64,000 nt of DNA from Pelagomonas calceolata (Eukaryota > Sar > Pelagophyceae > Pelagomonadales > Pelagomonadaceae), in assembly GCA_918797485.1 (NCBI GenBank), contig CAKKNE010000002.1, positions 6,042,501-6,106,500 of the forward strand, given 5' to 3'. Below, piece by piece: positions 32,126-41,251 of the stretch. The notes beneath the pieces were generated by a model. That model worked only from the letters and a program-made list of their open reading frames with translations, had not been told where the DNA came from and did no database searches. Both the position numbers and the translations under genes were made by a program. Position 1 is the stretch's first letter. The number at the start of each line of letters is the position of its first letter.

Positions 32126-34735
32126 TTAAGAATGACACATCTGGGTGTCGCCACCGGTGCTGCCTAGGCCCGCCGCACACTCCTCCGCCACGCGGCGGCA
32201 CTCCTCGGCGTACGACGCTTGATGAGCGAAGGACCAGTCGTGGTCCCAGAAGCCCGCGAGGCGAAAGCCCCCCGGTCCGAAGCGCCGGGCCTGTCGCGCG
32301 TCGAGGACGACGACGTCGGGCAGCGCGTTGCTGAACGGCTGCCGCGCCATCGGCGGGATTGTGGGCGTCGCAAGGAGCTCGATTGTCGTGTCGAGGGCCT
32401 CGTCGCTCGTCGCCGCGAGGAGCAATGCCAACCGGCCGTCGCGCAGCGGCAAGAGCGACGCGACGCCGAGGTCCCCTGAGAAATAGCAGTCGCCCACAGA
32501 CATGCCGTCCTGACGCAAGCCAAGCGGTGCGGCCGTCTCGTTGAGCGCGCGTTGCGCGGCATCTGAATCACCTCCGACGAGAACGAGGTTCTCGCCTTTG
32601 TCCCGTGCCGCGTCCCAGGAGAATTCTTCGCCAGAAATAGGCGCGCGCGCGTGCCCCGTGAGGTGGAACTGATTTGCCAGGTACGTGGCTAGCCCGAGCG
32701 CCCCCGGCTCATATACAACGCGAAACGCGGACTCGACGACCTGCCGCATCGGACCGGAGCTCCCGGGCCCACGTCCAGTAGCCTCGCACGGGACCCACGC
32801 CGCGTCGGAAGAACGGCAGATCCTCGTCGTCGTATCGGCGATGGCGTCGCCGTCAACAGTATCAAAATGACCAGCCTCGACCGCGAGGCGTCGGACGTTC
32901 TGCGTCCTCAAGCTTCTGTCGGCAATGAGAGCTACTCGCGACGTTCGGAAGGGCACGACCTGCTGCTCGACGCGGAAGCCACACGACCCGAGGACGGCAT
33001 CGACGTTTGTCGTGACGTGTTCATAGCCGATCGGACAGTCGTCCTGGGACGAAAACGCCTCCGCAAAGAACTTTCGTAGCCTCTCGTCATTGACCGTGCC
33101 GCCGTCGTTCGCCACCGCCGTGTCCCACCACCAGTGGCCCTTCGACGGGACCTCCTCGTACTCCGACGAACATCCCTCCAGAAGACGCGCGATGCGGCCC
33201 ACGTGATACGGTGGCACTGCCTCGTCGACCGCCCCAACCCGCAGCAGACTCCTCATGCAGCACAGATTCGACGCGACGGCGTCCACAGCGGAGCCGGCCA
33301 GCGTCGCGTCCAGGACGCCGCGGAGCGCCGGCTCGATCAAGTGGGCCCCCTGGTCGTGGAGGTAGCGCGTGTTCGAGTCGCCGTAGACCTCCTTCCGCGG
33401 CCAGCCCGCGTTGATGGCGACGCCTTTGGCTCCTGAGCCGAGCGCCGCTGCGAGCAAACCGGCGCCGTGGCCACCCATCGAGTGCCCGGCGACGACGATT
33501 TGCGGCAGCCCCGCGCCCCGCCACGCCGTCAGCGCGTCGAGGGCCTTGAGCGCGTGCCGCAGGCCGACGCCCTCCCAGTTGTGGGCACCGTGGCGCGATG
33601 GCGCTAACAAAAACGCACAAGCTCCGGGAACGCCAAACGTGTAGTCAACGTCGTCGCTCGATCCGCGCGGCTTGAATTTGTAGCTGTCCGCCGACGACCT
33701 CGCGGAGACGCCCGTTCCGTGAAGAGCAACCAGGACGCGGAACGGAGCATCTGGGCCGCAAGACGCCGGCGGCCTCACGACCGCGGCGGTCTGCACCGAG
33801 CCATCGCCGTCGAGGAATGCCATCAGCGCGCTCGACGTGGGGGCCCGGCACTCGATCGACACGTCCGCGGTGGCGATGCGTTCGCCGTCCGCTTCGACGG
33901 TGATCGGAACGGATATTTGCTCGCCGGCGGCGGCGCATTTTCTATCGCTGCGCTGCGACAGGCTCGCGCGGAGAGCCGTCACCGTCGCCGGCGGTATTGA
34001 TGTGTCGTCGTCGAGGGCTGTGATGGCAAACGTGCCGTCGGAGGCCAGCGTTACGCGTCGCATCCAGGCCGGCCGCCAGACCTCGACAGAGAGCAGGCCG
34101 CCAAACGGCGAGGCGTCGCCGACCACCCAGTCCGGCACGGCAAGAGAGCGCGCATACGCTTTGGAGCTCCTCCAGACGGAACACCTGACCGAGCCGACGT
34201 GTTTCGCTCGTAGACGCATCCTGATCTCGTGGACTCCCGCATCGAGCTCGTGAGTCGATGCGAGGCTCGGGATATATCTCCCGTAGATGTCGCCGGCCGC
34301 TAACGCGCCGTCGACTCTATACGCGGCGACCCCTTCGCATCGACAGCGGATGGCTCCTGGCGCTCTCGTCTCGAAGCGCGCGACGACCAGCGCTTGCCAC
34401 TCCAGGATCTCTTGTCCGCCTGCTCGATAGAGTGCGTTCCAATCGATGGCGTCAAATGATACGCGCGCGGAGCCGTCGGTGCCTTTCCGCACCGTCTGCC
34501 ACTCGTTGATTACTCCTCCGTTCGCGAGTTCCGAGGGCAGAGGGTGTGATAGGTGCGGTGCTGCTGCGGCGAGCGCGGTCGCGTTGTCGAATGGAGAGCC
34601 CTCGACCTCATCTTTACCACATACAAAAGGCCCAAGTATATCATAGCTGCCCAGAAATATCTGTTTGTTGTGCAGGACGATTGGCGGCACCGAGGAGGCA
34701 CTGCAGAATTGCAGCAATAGTGCTGCTATGAGCAT
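32126..34735 (-). CDS. Secreted alpha/beta hydrolase, prolyl-oligopeptidase-like
   Basis: 869 residues, single exon. Signal peptide MLIAALLLQFCSASS. The N-terminal 330 residues are beta-rich. The hydrolase core has LVALHGTG (oxyanion region), IVVAGHSMGGHGAG with the nucleophile Ser, AGWPRKEVYGDSN, and a GHWWWDTAV segment with the likely catalytic His. The C-terminal 250 residues form a second domain with FWDHDWSFAHQASYAEEC. The protein is exported or lysosomal. The nearest type is S9 peptidase or feruloyl-esterase-like; substrate unknown. The 5' side carries a GCTAG palindrome 143 bp from the start. Confidence 0.78.
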   Translation of the reverse strand: MLIAALLLQFCSASSVPPIVLHNKQIFLGSYDILGPFVCGKDEVEGSPFDNATALAAAAPHLSHPLPSELANGGVINEWQTVRKGTDGSARVSFDAIDWNALYRAGGQEILEWQALVVARFETRAPGAIRCRCEGVAAYRVDGALAAGDIYGRYIPSLASTHELDAGVHEIRMRLRAKHVGSVRCSVWRSSKAYARSLAVPDWVVGDASPFGGLLSVEVWRPAWMRRVTLASDGTFAITALDDDTSIPPATVTALRASLSQRSDRKCAAAGEQISVPITVEADGERIATADVSIECRAPTSSALMAFLDGDGSVQTAAVVRPPASCGPDAPFRVLVALHGTGVSARSSADSYKFKPRGSSDDVDYTFGVPGACAFLLAPSRHGAHNWEGVGLRHALKALDALTAWRGAGLPQIVVAGHSMGGHGAGLLAAALGSGAKGVAINAGWPRKEVYGDSNTRYLHDQGAHLIEPALRGVLDATLAGSAVDAVASNLCCMRSLLRVGAVDEAVPPYHVGRIARLLEGCSSEYEEVPSKGHWWWDTAVANDGGTVNDERLRKFFAEAFSSQDDCPIGYEHVTTNVDAVLGSCGFRVEQQVVPFRTSRVALIADRSLRTQNVRRLAVEAGHFDTVDGDAIADTTTRICRSSDAAWVPCEATGRGPGSSGPMRQVVESAFRVVYEPGALGLATYLANQFHLTGHARAPISGEEFSWDAARDKGENLVLVGGDSDAAQRALNETAAPLGLRQDGMSVGDCYFSGDLGVASLLPLRDGRLALLLAATSDEALDTTIELLATPTIPPMARQPFSNALPDVVVLDARQARRFGPGGFRLAGFWDHDWSFAHQASYAEECRRVAEECAAGLGSTGGDTQMCHS

Positions 34736-34877
34736 AGTTCCTCGATAGCGCTCGCGTGCGCGGCGGTGCGCATAGATGTGCCCTTTTCCAAGCTCTGGAC
34801 GCGATGCGGTGCCCTAGACTGGCGCACGCTGTGCGAGCTCGTAGCTCTCCGGAGCTCCGGTAGAGCTGAGTTGCCTC

Positions 34878-34900
34878 GCTAGTGTCTTACAGCCGCTAGC
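34878..34900 (+). repeat. GCTAG palindromic repeat
   Basis: GCTAGTGTCTTACAG followed by CCGCTAGC, 143 bp upstream of the hydrolase start (34735). Confidence 0.8.
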
Positions 34901-35009
34901 CGTCCATCCTGTCGGTGGTTCGAGGACTAGGCGCCGCCGCATGGCGCCTCCCAAGAAAGAAGACCCAAGATCCCCCTCCCCGCCAGATAAGTCTGGCATG
35001 AAATAAAAC

Positions 35010-36335
35010 TTAAACGGCCGAGCGGGACGACGTCGACGACACGCTCTTCCCCCACGGCTCCACCATGCCCGCCGGCGCGGGACAGCCGCCGGTCATGGGC
35101 GAGATCGTGAAGCTGAGGGAGCCGATCTTCGACCCCTCGGGGCCGTCGGCGCGCCGCGACGCGGCGCGGTAGCTGCCAGCGAGGAAGACGCCTGCCAGGC
35201 CCATCAGGCCGCAGACGACGTAGACGAGCCCGTCCCAGCCGATCGCCGTATACGCGTAGCCCGACGCCAGCGACCCCGCGCCCGCGACGCCGAAGATGAC
35301 GAGGTCGTTGATGCCCTGGACCCGCAGCGCGTCCTTCTTTTCGTAGCAAGCTGTCAGTAAGACCGTACCGCTCGTAAAACATATGTTCCACGCGATGCCG
35401 TTGAACACCATGCCCAAGATGAAATTCCACAACTGCTGAGAAATTGCGAGGATAACCGCACAGATGGCGAAGATGACGAAGCCTAGGCCCGACGCCGCGT
35501 AGGGCCCGATGTGTTTGATCAGATACCCTGTTCCCACAATACCAGGAGCGTACATGCTAAAGAAGTGCAACTCGAGCGCCAGGGAGGTGAGTCGGAACGG
35601 GAACCCGTCGTCCTTCATCGCTAGTGTGAGCGGCGACATAAGCATCACCATCGAAGTGTGAGCGAACGTGGCGACGGAGACCGCACAGATGGAGTCAGGC
35701 TTCCCAAAGATTTCGCGGAGCGGCGTCGGGGTCTCCTTTTCGTCGGGAGCTTCGACCGGCGCGAACCGCACACACGCGATCAATGCGTAGTTGATCAGAT
35801 TCGCGACGGCGACCAGCAAGAAGCAGCCGCTATACCTCGCGTTCAGCCCGAGCCACGGAAATGATTGGGCTCCTACTGCCGCCTCGGGCCCCGCGAAGGC
35901 AGCGAGGATCCCACCGCTCAGTACAAGCGCGACCGCCGGCGCGCGCTCGTCCTCGTCGCAGATCTCCGTCGCCGCGAACCGGTAGAACTGCCCCAGTCCT
36001 TGGCTCGTTCCGATGAGGAAGCACGCGATGAAGATCAACCACGCCGCCCTCACCTCCATGGCGATTGCACCGAGGACGCCACCCGCGAGTCCTAACGCGC
36101 AGCCGAAGCCGAAGCCCTTCGCTCGGCCGAGCGCCGTAAATATTTGAGCGCTGTACGCGCTTATCAACGCGGCTCCGATCAGGAACATCCCGATCGTGAA
36201 CGGCGCGACCGAACGGTTAATGCCAATGGAGACGGCGGCGAGAGGACTGGCGGAGGTGATGAGAGTGGAAGCGGTCAGTACTGTAGCCCAGCAACCTGCC
36301 AGTACCCATATGTCCCGCTTGAGGCATTTTCCCAT
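35010..36335 (-). CDS. Major facilitator superfamily transporter
   Basis: 441 residues, about twelve hydrophobic helices in two halves, single exon. Helix 4-5 has FLIGTSQGLGQFYRFAATEIC, and the central loop is short and acidic (EAPDEKETPTPLREIFG). The overall pattern is that of a bacterial-type MFS drug or metabolite permease; no substrate motif is recognised. A cytosolic Ser-rich tail ends the protein. The start codon lies 83 bp from a GCTAG palindrome. Confidence 0.8.
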   Translation of the reverse strand: MGKCLKRDIWVLAGCWATVLTASTLITSASPLAAVSIGINRSVAPFTIGMFLIGAALISAYSAQIFTALGRAKGFGFGCALGLAGGVLGAIAMEVRAAWLIFIACFLIGTSQGLGQFYRFAATEICDEDERAPAVALVLSGGILAAFAGPEAAVGAQSFPWLGLNARYSGCFLLVAVANLINYALIACVRFAPVEAPDEKETPTPLREIFGKPDSICAVSVATFAHTSMVMLMSPLTLAMKDDGFPFRLTSLALELHFFSMYAPGIVGTGYLIKHIGPYAASGLGFVIFAICAVILAISQQLWNFILGMVFNGIAWNICFTSGTVLLTACYEKKDALRVQGINDLVIFGVAGAGSLASGYAYTAIGWDGLVYVVCGLMGLAGVFLAGSYRAASRRADGPEGSKIGSLSFTISPMTGGCPAPAGMVEPWGKSVSSTSSRSAV

Positions 36336-36417
36336 ATGCTCAGTCGTCGGGTTAACGTCTTAATCGATGGCACGACGTCAAAACGCGTCCTCCACAGCCC
36401 AGGACTCAAGAAAAACA

Positions 36418-36441
36418 GCTAGCGGCCTGTAACACACTAGC
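36418..36441 (-). repeat. GCTAG palindromic repeat
   Basis: GCTAGCGGCCTG followed by TAACACACTAGC, 83 bp upstream of the MFS start (36335). Confidence 0.8.
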
Positions 36442-36510
36442 GAGCGCTTGGGTCAGATCTACCAGGCGCTCGAGGCCACAGACTACTATGAACATATTAT
36501 TCGCGCTCTC

Positions 36511-38445
36511 CTACTTCCCGAACCGCGCCTCGAGCAGCCGGAAGAGTGCCCGCATGCCCATGGCCTCGCCGCCCTCGGGCCGGCCCGGCTTCGAGCCCGT
36601 GTTGAAGGCCATCATGTCGAGGTGGAGCCACGGCGGCGCCGCGCCGCCCTCCGCGGCCGGCTCGACGAACTCGGCGAGGTAGAGCGCCGCCGTGATGGCG
36701 CCGCCGTACGGCCCGTTGCCGATGTTCTTCAGGTCCGCGACTTTGCCGTTTATCTCCTCCCGGTACCCCTGCCACAGCGGCAGGCGCCAGACCTGGTCCT
36801 GCTCCTTCGCCGACTCCGCGACTAACACGTCCGCGACGGCGACGCCCTCGTCGTTCGCGAAGAGGCACGGCACGTCCGTGCCCAGCGCGACGCGGCCCGC
36901 GCCCGTCAGCGTCGCGCAATCCACAAGCAAGTCCGGCGCCTCGCTGCAGGCCTCGACGAGCGCGTCGGCGAGCACGAGGCGGCCCTCGGCGTCCGTGTTG
37001 CCGATCTCCGTGGTCTTGCCGTTTCTAGCGACTAGGACGTCGCCGGGCCGGAACGCGTCGCCTGAAATCGCGTTCTCGACGGCCGGCACGAGGACCCGCA
37101 AGCGCACCGGCAGCTGCGCGTCCATGACCATAGCCGCCAGGCCCAGCACGTGCGCCGCGCCGCCCATGTCCTTCTTCATCGTGAGCATCGCCGCGGCGGG
37201 CTTGATGTCGAGGCCGCCCGTGTCGAAGCAGACCTGTGTGGAAATCAGAATTTTACGGCGCGTTCGTGCTGAATCATCGCGTAGTCCTCCACGCCATCGA
37301 CGCAACGCCTGCTCGATGGCGTGGCGATGCCGGTTCCTCACCGCTCGACCGAGCCAGGACGGCCGCGTCATCGCACCCGACGCACTGGTTGATTTCCACA
37401 CAGAAACAGACGCCCTTGCCGACGAGCGTCACCTTCGGCGCGTCTTCGGATCCCCAGGTCAGGTCGATCAGGCGCGGCTGCTGCTTCGGGCCCGCCGCGC
37501 GGCCGACGGCGTGGATCTGGGGGTAGCCCTCGAGGAGCGCGTCGCCCTCGACGGTACGAACGGACGCGCCCGCGGCCTTCGCCAGGTCGCGGGCGACCTG
37601 TGTGGAAATCAAACTTCAGGCGCCCCACGCCATCGTCGCGAGATTGTCTCCGTAGCTGCATCTGCTCGATGGCGTGGAGATTATACGCCATCGACGCGAC
37701 GTTGTTCCCGTGACCGCGTCGGCTCGATGGCGTGGGTGCACCTAACTCACTGGTTGATTTCCACACAGCGGGCGACGGCCTCCAGCTCCGCGGGCCCCAG
37801 GTCCCCCGCCGGCGTGTTGATCAGGTCCCGGCAGAGGTAGGTGCCTTTCAGGGACGTCGCGTAGTCGTCCGCCGCGGCGGGCACGACGAGGCTCGCGAAC
37901 TTCGGCGGGTCGTCGGCCTTCGGCTGCGAGCCCGTGCCCTTGCAGGCGTCGAACGAGTAGCAGCCCAGGCCCCACGACAGCGCCGCCGTCGCCGGTAGCG
38001 GCTCCGCGGACTCGAGCTCGTAGACCGCGCCGTCGGAGGGCAGCCGCGCCGGCAGCGACGCAAAAGCATAAAGAGACGACGCATTCTTCGTCATGAAGGC
38101 CCACTTGCGTTCTGGCAAGAGGACGAGGGCGTCGTCCTTGAACTTCGCGAGGCCCGCGGCCTTCAAGTAAGCCTGCGTGTCGGCGGCCTGCTCGCCGAGC
38201 CAGGCCTCGTACTCGTCCTTTTGCAGCACCAAGACCGGAGTGGTAGGAGTATCGCTGGCGCTCACGAGGTTCGGCGCCCAGCGGTCCGAGCTCGGGAAGG
38301 CGCCGCCGGCCAGCGCGCGCACGTTGCGGTGGAGGCGCCGGGCGCCGCGCGCGAAGGCGCGGATCATCGGGAGCGATGCGAGCGTCAACGCCGTCCGGAA
38401 GCGCATCGGAGCCAAGCGCGCAGGTGCAGCACTGCTTGCTTGCAA
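36511..38445 (-). CDS. M17 leucyl aminopeptidase
   Basis: Exons 38445-37777, 37597-37412 and 37233-36511, all phase 0, 525 residues. An N-terminal region with a basic presequence (PMIRAFARGARRLHRNVRAL) precedes the regulatory domain. The catalytic domain has LVGKGVCFDTGGLDIKP, where the second join falls inside the conserved motif, KKDMGGAAHVLG, and NTDAEGRLVLADAL, which provide the two-metal site and the catalytic Lys and Arg. It releases N-terminal residues from peptides, in mitochondria or plastid if the presequence is real. Both introns are introner elements, inserted at points that splice back perfectly. Confidence 0.93.
37234..37403 (-). mobile_element. Introner element, M17 gene intron 2
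   Basis: Flanks AAGCAGAC and AAACAGAC (one mismatch). The intron is 37411-37234 (178 bp). It is a shortened common-type interior, joined directly from the GATGACG region to the CCCGACG end. Sense to the gene. Confidence 0.92.
37598..37768 (-). mobile_element. Introner element, M17 gene intron 1
   Basis: A perfect target duplication CGGGCGAC at 37590 and 37769. The intron is 37776-37598 (179 bp). The interior is the second subfamily, with three TCGATGGCGTGG-type stems, shared with TPI intron 3. Sense to the gene. Confidence 0.93.
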
Positions 38446-38578
38446 TTAGCTGCAACTGTGCCAGCGCTGCGTCTCAGCGCTGTTACCGATGCGCACAATA
38501 CAAGAGCGTGTGTTGCAACAACAGCGGACACAGAGCAACGCGAGTTGCCACGTTTTTTGCTCAAGCCTCCAACTCCGA

Positions 38579-38602
38579 GCTAGCGGTCTGTAAGACACTA
38601 GC
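38579..38602 (-). repeat. GCTAG palindromic repeat
   Basis: GCTAGCGGTCTG followed by TAAGACACTAGC, 134 bp upstream of the M17 start (38445). Confidence 0.8.
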
Positions 38603-38720
38603 AAATCTCAAAGCTCGTGTCCGCGACGTAAATAGCCTGAGCCTGAGCCTCGAGAGATCGTAGGCACCAACAAACAACGCGAGGCACAGCGCGCGCGCGA
38701 GAAAACCACAAGGAGAACAT

Positions 38721-39807
38721 TTACACACCACCCTCCGCGCCGTCCTCCGCCGCAGGAGCAGCAGGAGCAGGAGGAGGCGCCTCACCGTTCTTCACTGCGG
38801 TGCGCTTCTCGAGTGCGTCGACGGAGTGTGCCAGCGCGATCAAGTTGCCCCGCAGCGCGCCCAAGTCCGCGACGGCGTACTGATGCGACGCGACGACGCG
38901 CTGCAACTCGGCGACCGCGTGGGTCACGTTCGAGAAGTCGCCGCCCCACTGGCCGTCCAGTTTCGCCATCTTGCCCTGGATGGCGCGCTGCCGGCCTGTG
39001 TGGAAATCAAAATTTTACGGCGCGTTCGTGCTGAATCATCACGTCGTCCTCCCCGCCATCGACGCGACGCCTGCTCGATGACGTGGCGATGCCGGTTCCT
39101 CACCGCTCGAAGGAGCCAGCACGGCCGCGTCATCGCCGAGATATGACTTAGTGAAGAATTGTCGGGTGCACCCGACGCACTGTTTGATTTCCACACAGCT
39201 GCCGGCCCTCGAGCGTCGACAGCTTCGCCAGGGCCCCGGCCAGGCCCTGTCGTACGTCATTGAGAGAGCCCTCGTCGGGCGGCGGCGCCGGCGGCGACGG
39301 CGACGGCGCCGGCGCCGCGGCCTTCTCGCGCGCCGCGCACCGCGGACACGTCCGATCGGCCGCAAGGAACCGCTCGAGCCGGTCCGAGCCGACCTCGGCG
39401 TCCAGCGTCGCCCGGACGCGCTCGCCGATCTCGCGCGCGACGGCGTCGGCGAACTCGTTGACGAGCGGCCCGACGAGCGACCGCGCCGACCGCGCCGCGG
39501 GCGCCGGCGCCGCCGCGGCCGGCCGTCCTATCGCTCGCTGCTGGGCGCCGGGCGACGACGCGGCGCCGGCCGGCCGCCGCCGCCGCGCGTCCGGGCTCGC
39601 GGCCGCGAAGAGCGAGCCGTCGTCGGGCCGGAACTCGGGGAACCGCGCGCCGTCGGCGAGCGTTAGTTCGGGCTTCGGTTCGGACGCCACCGACAGGCCC
39701 CCGAAGCGCGGCGCCGTCCAGTCGTACAGGCCCTCCGAGCCCGTCGACGCGTCGCCCTTGGAGTCCATCGAGCCGAGGGAGGTGGCGCTGTTCGAGGGGC
39801 GGAGCAT
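38721..39807 (-). CDS. Coiled-coil protein with a GC-AG introner intron
   Basis: Exons 39807-39207 and 38995-38721, phase 1, 291 residues. The first 200 residues are Ala/Pro/Arg-rich with a CPRCAAREK zinc-like pair. The rest is amphipathic helix (NDVRQGLAGALAKLSTLEGR, MAKLDGQWGGDFSNVTHAVA, LGALRGNLIALAHSVDALEK), consistent with a coiled coil. I do not recognise the family. The join gives LEGRQRAIQGKMAKL in frame only if the intron starts with GC (the target duplication is GCCGGCAG), so this is a non-canonical GC-AG intron made by an introner. Confidence 0.72.
38996..39198 (-). mobile_element. Introner element with GC donor
   Basis: A perfect 8-bp target duplication CTGCCGGC at 38988 and 39199. 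On the gene strand the intron runs 39206-38996 and begins GC. Using the GT inside the element end would shift the frame, so GC is the only in-frame donor. Confidence 0.9.
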
Positions 39808-40145
39808 TTATATTGGACGCGTCGATGGCGTGCACCTGTGAATTGTGCCGTGTCGCGCAAGTTTGCACGCCCGACAGTGTAGAGCTCTGTTGTGCAAGCT
39901 CTGGTGTGGTTTGTTTAAGCGCTGTTCTAAGCTGCGGGTCTCAAGCAAGGGGTGGCGCGGTGATGCTAAGCTGTCTTTTCCTCCAAGTGCTGTCGGATGC
40001 ACGAGAATGCGGCCGCTGAACTTGGAGCCAGGGCTCTGCATGGAACCCGCACGTTCGAGATCCGTCCAAGTCCACTCCTCACCGCGAGAAGACCACCCCT
40101 AGATGCCGAGAAGCATGCTTTCGGCGCTTCGCGGCAGGGGCGAAT
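39808..40145. other. Intergenic upstream of two divergent genes
   Basis: 338 bp between the coiled-coil gene (minus) and the SHIPPO gene (plus). It starts with GCGTCGATGGCGTGCACCTG, an introner-core-like string, beside the coiled-coil start. It is less GC-rich from 39840 to 40010. Nothing else recognised. Confidence 0.45.
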
Positions 40146-41177
40146 TTGCCCGAAAAGCTAATGGCGCCATTTGAGAGCGTCGTCGATAGCACCGGAAATC
40201 TCGGGGTCGGGAGCACCAGGCTGCACCAGACTCGTCGAGCGCCGAGCTCCAGCCAAACCCCACGCCTCCCTGCAAAACGGGCTGCCCCGCGCCCGCCGTC
40301 GCCGCGTTCCCACCAGGAGAGCCATATGGCCATGGACTCGACGCTAAAACTCGACCCCTCCTGCGTCTTCTTCAATGACTCCGTGCTTAGTTATACCAGC
40401 ATGGGCCCGCCCACGCTGAGCACGGACCTGGGCAGCCCGTCGCACCTCTTCGTGGAGCGCCCGAGCACGGCGCCCGCGCAAATCTCGCCGGGCTGCGGCG
40501 AGGTCCACGAGGATCCCCACAAGCGCCGGTTCCCCGGCCCGGGCTACTACGAGCTGCCGAGCCCGGACTGCGTCTCGCAGTTCCCGCACCGGCCGGCGAG
40601 CCCGCACTACTCGCTCGCGTCGCCGCGGAGCCGGCGCGCGCCGCCCGTCGGGCGCCGGCCGAAGGGTCGGCCGCTGCCCCCGCGGCGCTTCCCGGACTCG
40701 CCCGGCCCCGCCTCGATCCCGCGCTCCCAGCTCTCGTCCGGCCGCACGTCGACGGACCCCGGGCCCAGGACGTTCCGCTCGCCGCGGCGGGCGCGCCCGG
40801 ACGTCTTCTCGGCCGACAACCCGCGCTGGAAGCTCGGGAAGCCGCACGCTTACTTTGGCCGCGACACGTTGACGGCTGTGTGGAAATCAACCTGTGTGTC
40901 GGGTGCACCCGACAATTCTTCACTAAGTCATTTCTCGGCGATGACGCGGCCGACCTGGCTCGAGCGGCGAGGAACCGGCATCGCCACGCCATCGAGCAGG
41001 CGTCGCGTCGATGGCGTGGAGGACGACGCGACGATTCGGCACGAACGCGCCGTCAAATTTTGATTTCCACACAGGTTGACGGCGCCGCGCGTCAAGGGAT
41101 CCAAGTTCCTGCCGGGGAAACGCCACGTCGAGCCCCGCGTCTGGGGCCGCCCGCCCGCGGCCTCGCTCGTCTGGTGA
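40146..41177 (+). CDS. SHIPPO/PG-rich-repeat protein
   Basis: Exons 40146-40867 and 41075-41177, phase 2, 274 residues; an alternative start is the ATG at 40326. It is Pro/Arg/Ser-rich with several PGPxxY-type repeats (KRRFPGPGYYELPS, FPDSPGPASIPRS, STDPGPRTFRSP, FLPGKRHVEPRVWG), the hallmark of ODF3/SHIPPO proteins that line axonemal and other stable microtubules. It is likely a flagellar or cytoskeletal component. The last exon after the introner supplies LTAPRVKGSKFLPGKRH and a clean stop. Pairing with IQ- and coiled-coil genes in the window may be chance. Confidence 0.78.
40876..41074 (+). mobile_element. Introner element in SHIPPO gene
   Basis: A perfect 8-bp duplication GTTGACGG at 40868 and 41075. 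The intron is 40868-41074 (207 bp). Common-type interior, sense to the gene. It is among the cleanest copies, so probably recent. Confidence 0.93.
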
Positions 41178-41251
41178 CTTTCCCGTTCGTAACCCCTCGC
41201 GCAAAGGGGACTCTATTATCTAACCACTAATCACATTACAAAACAAGACGC

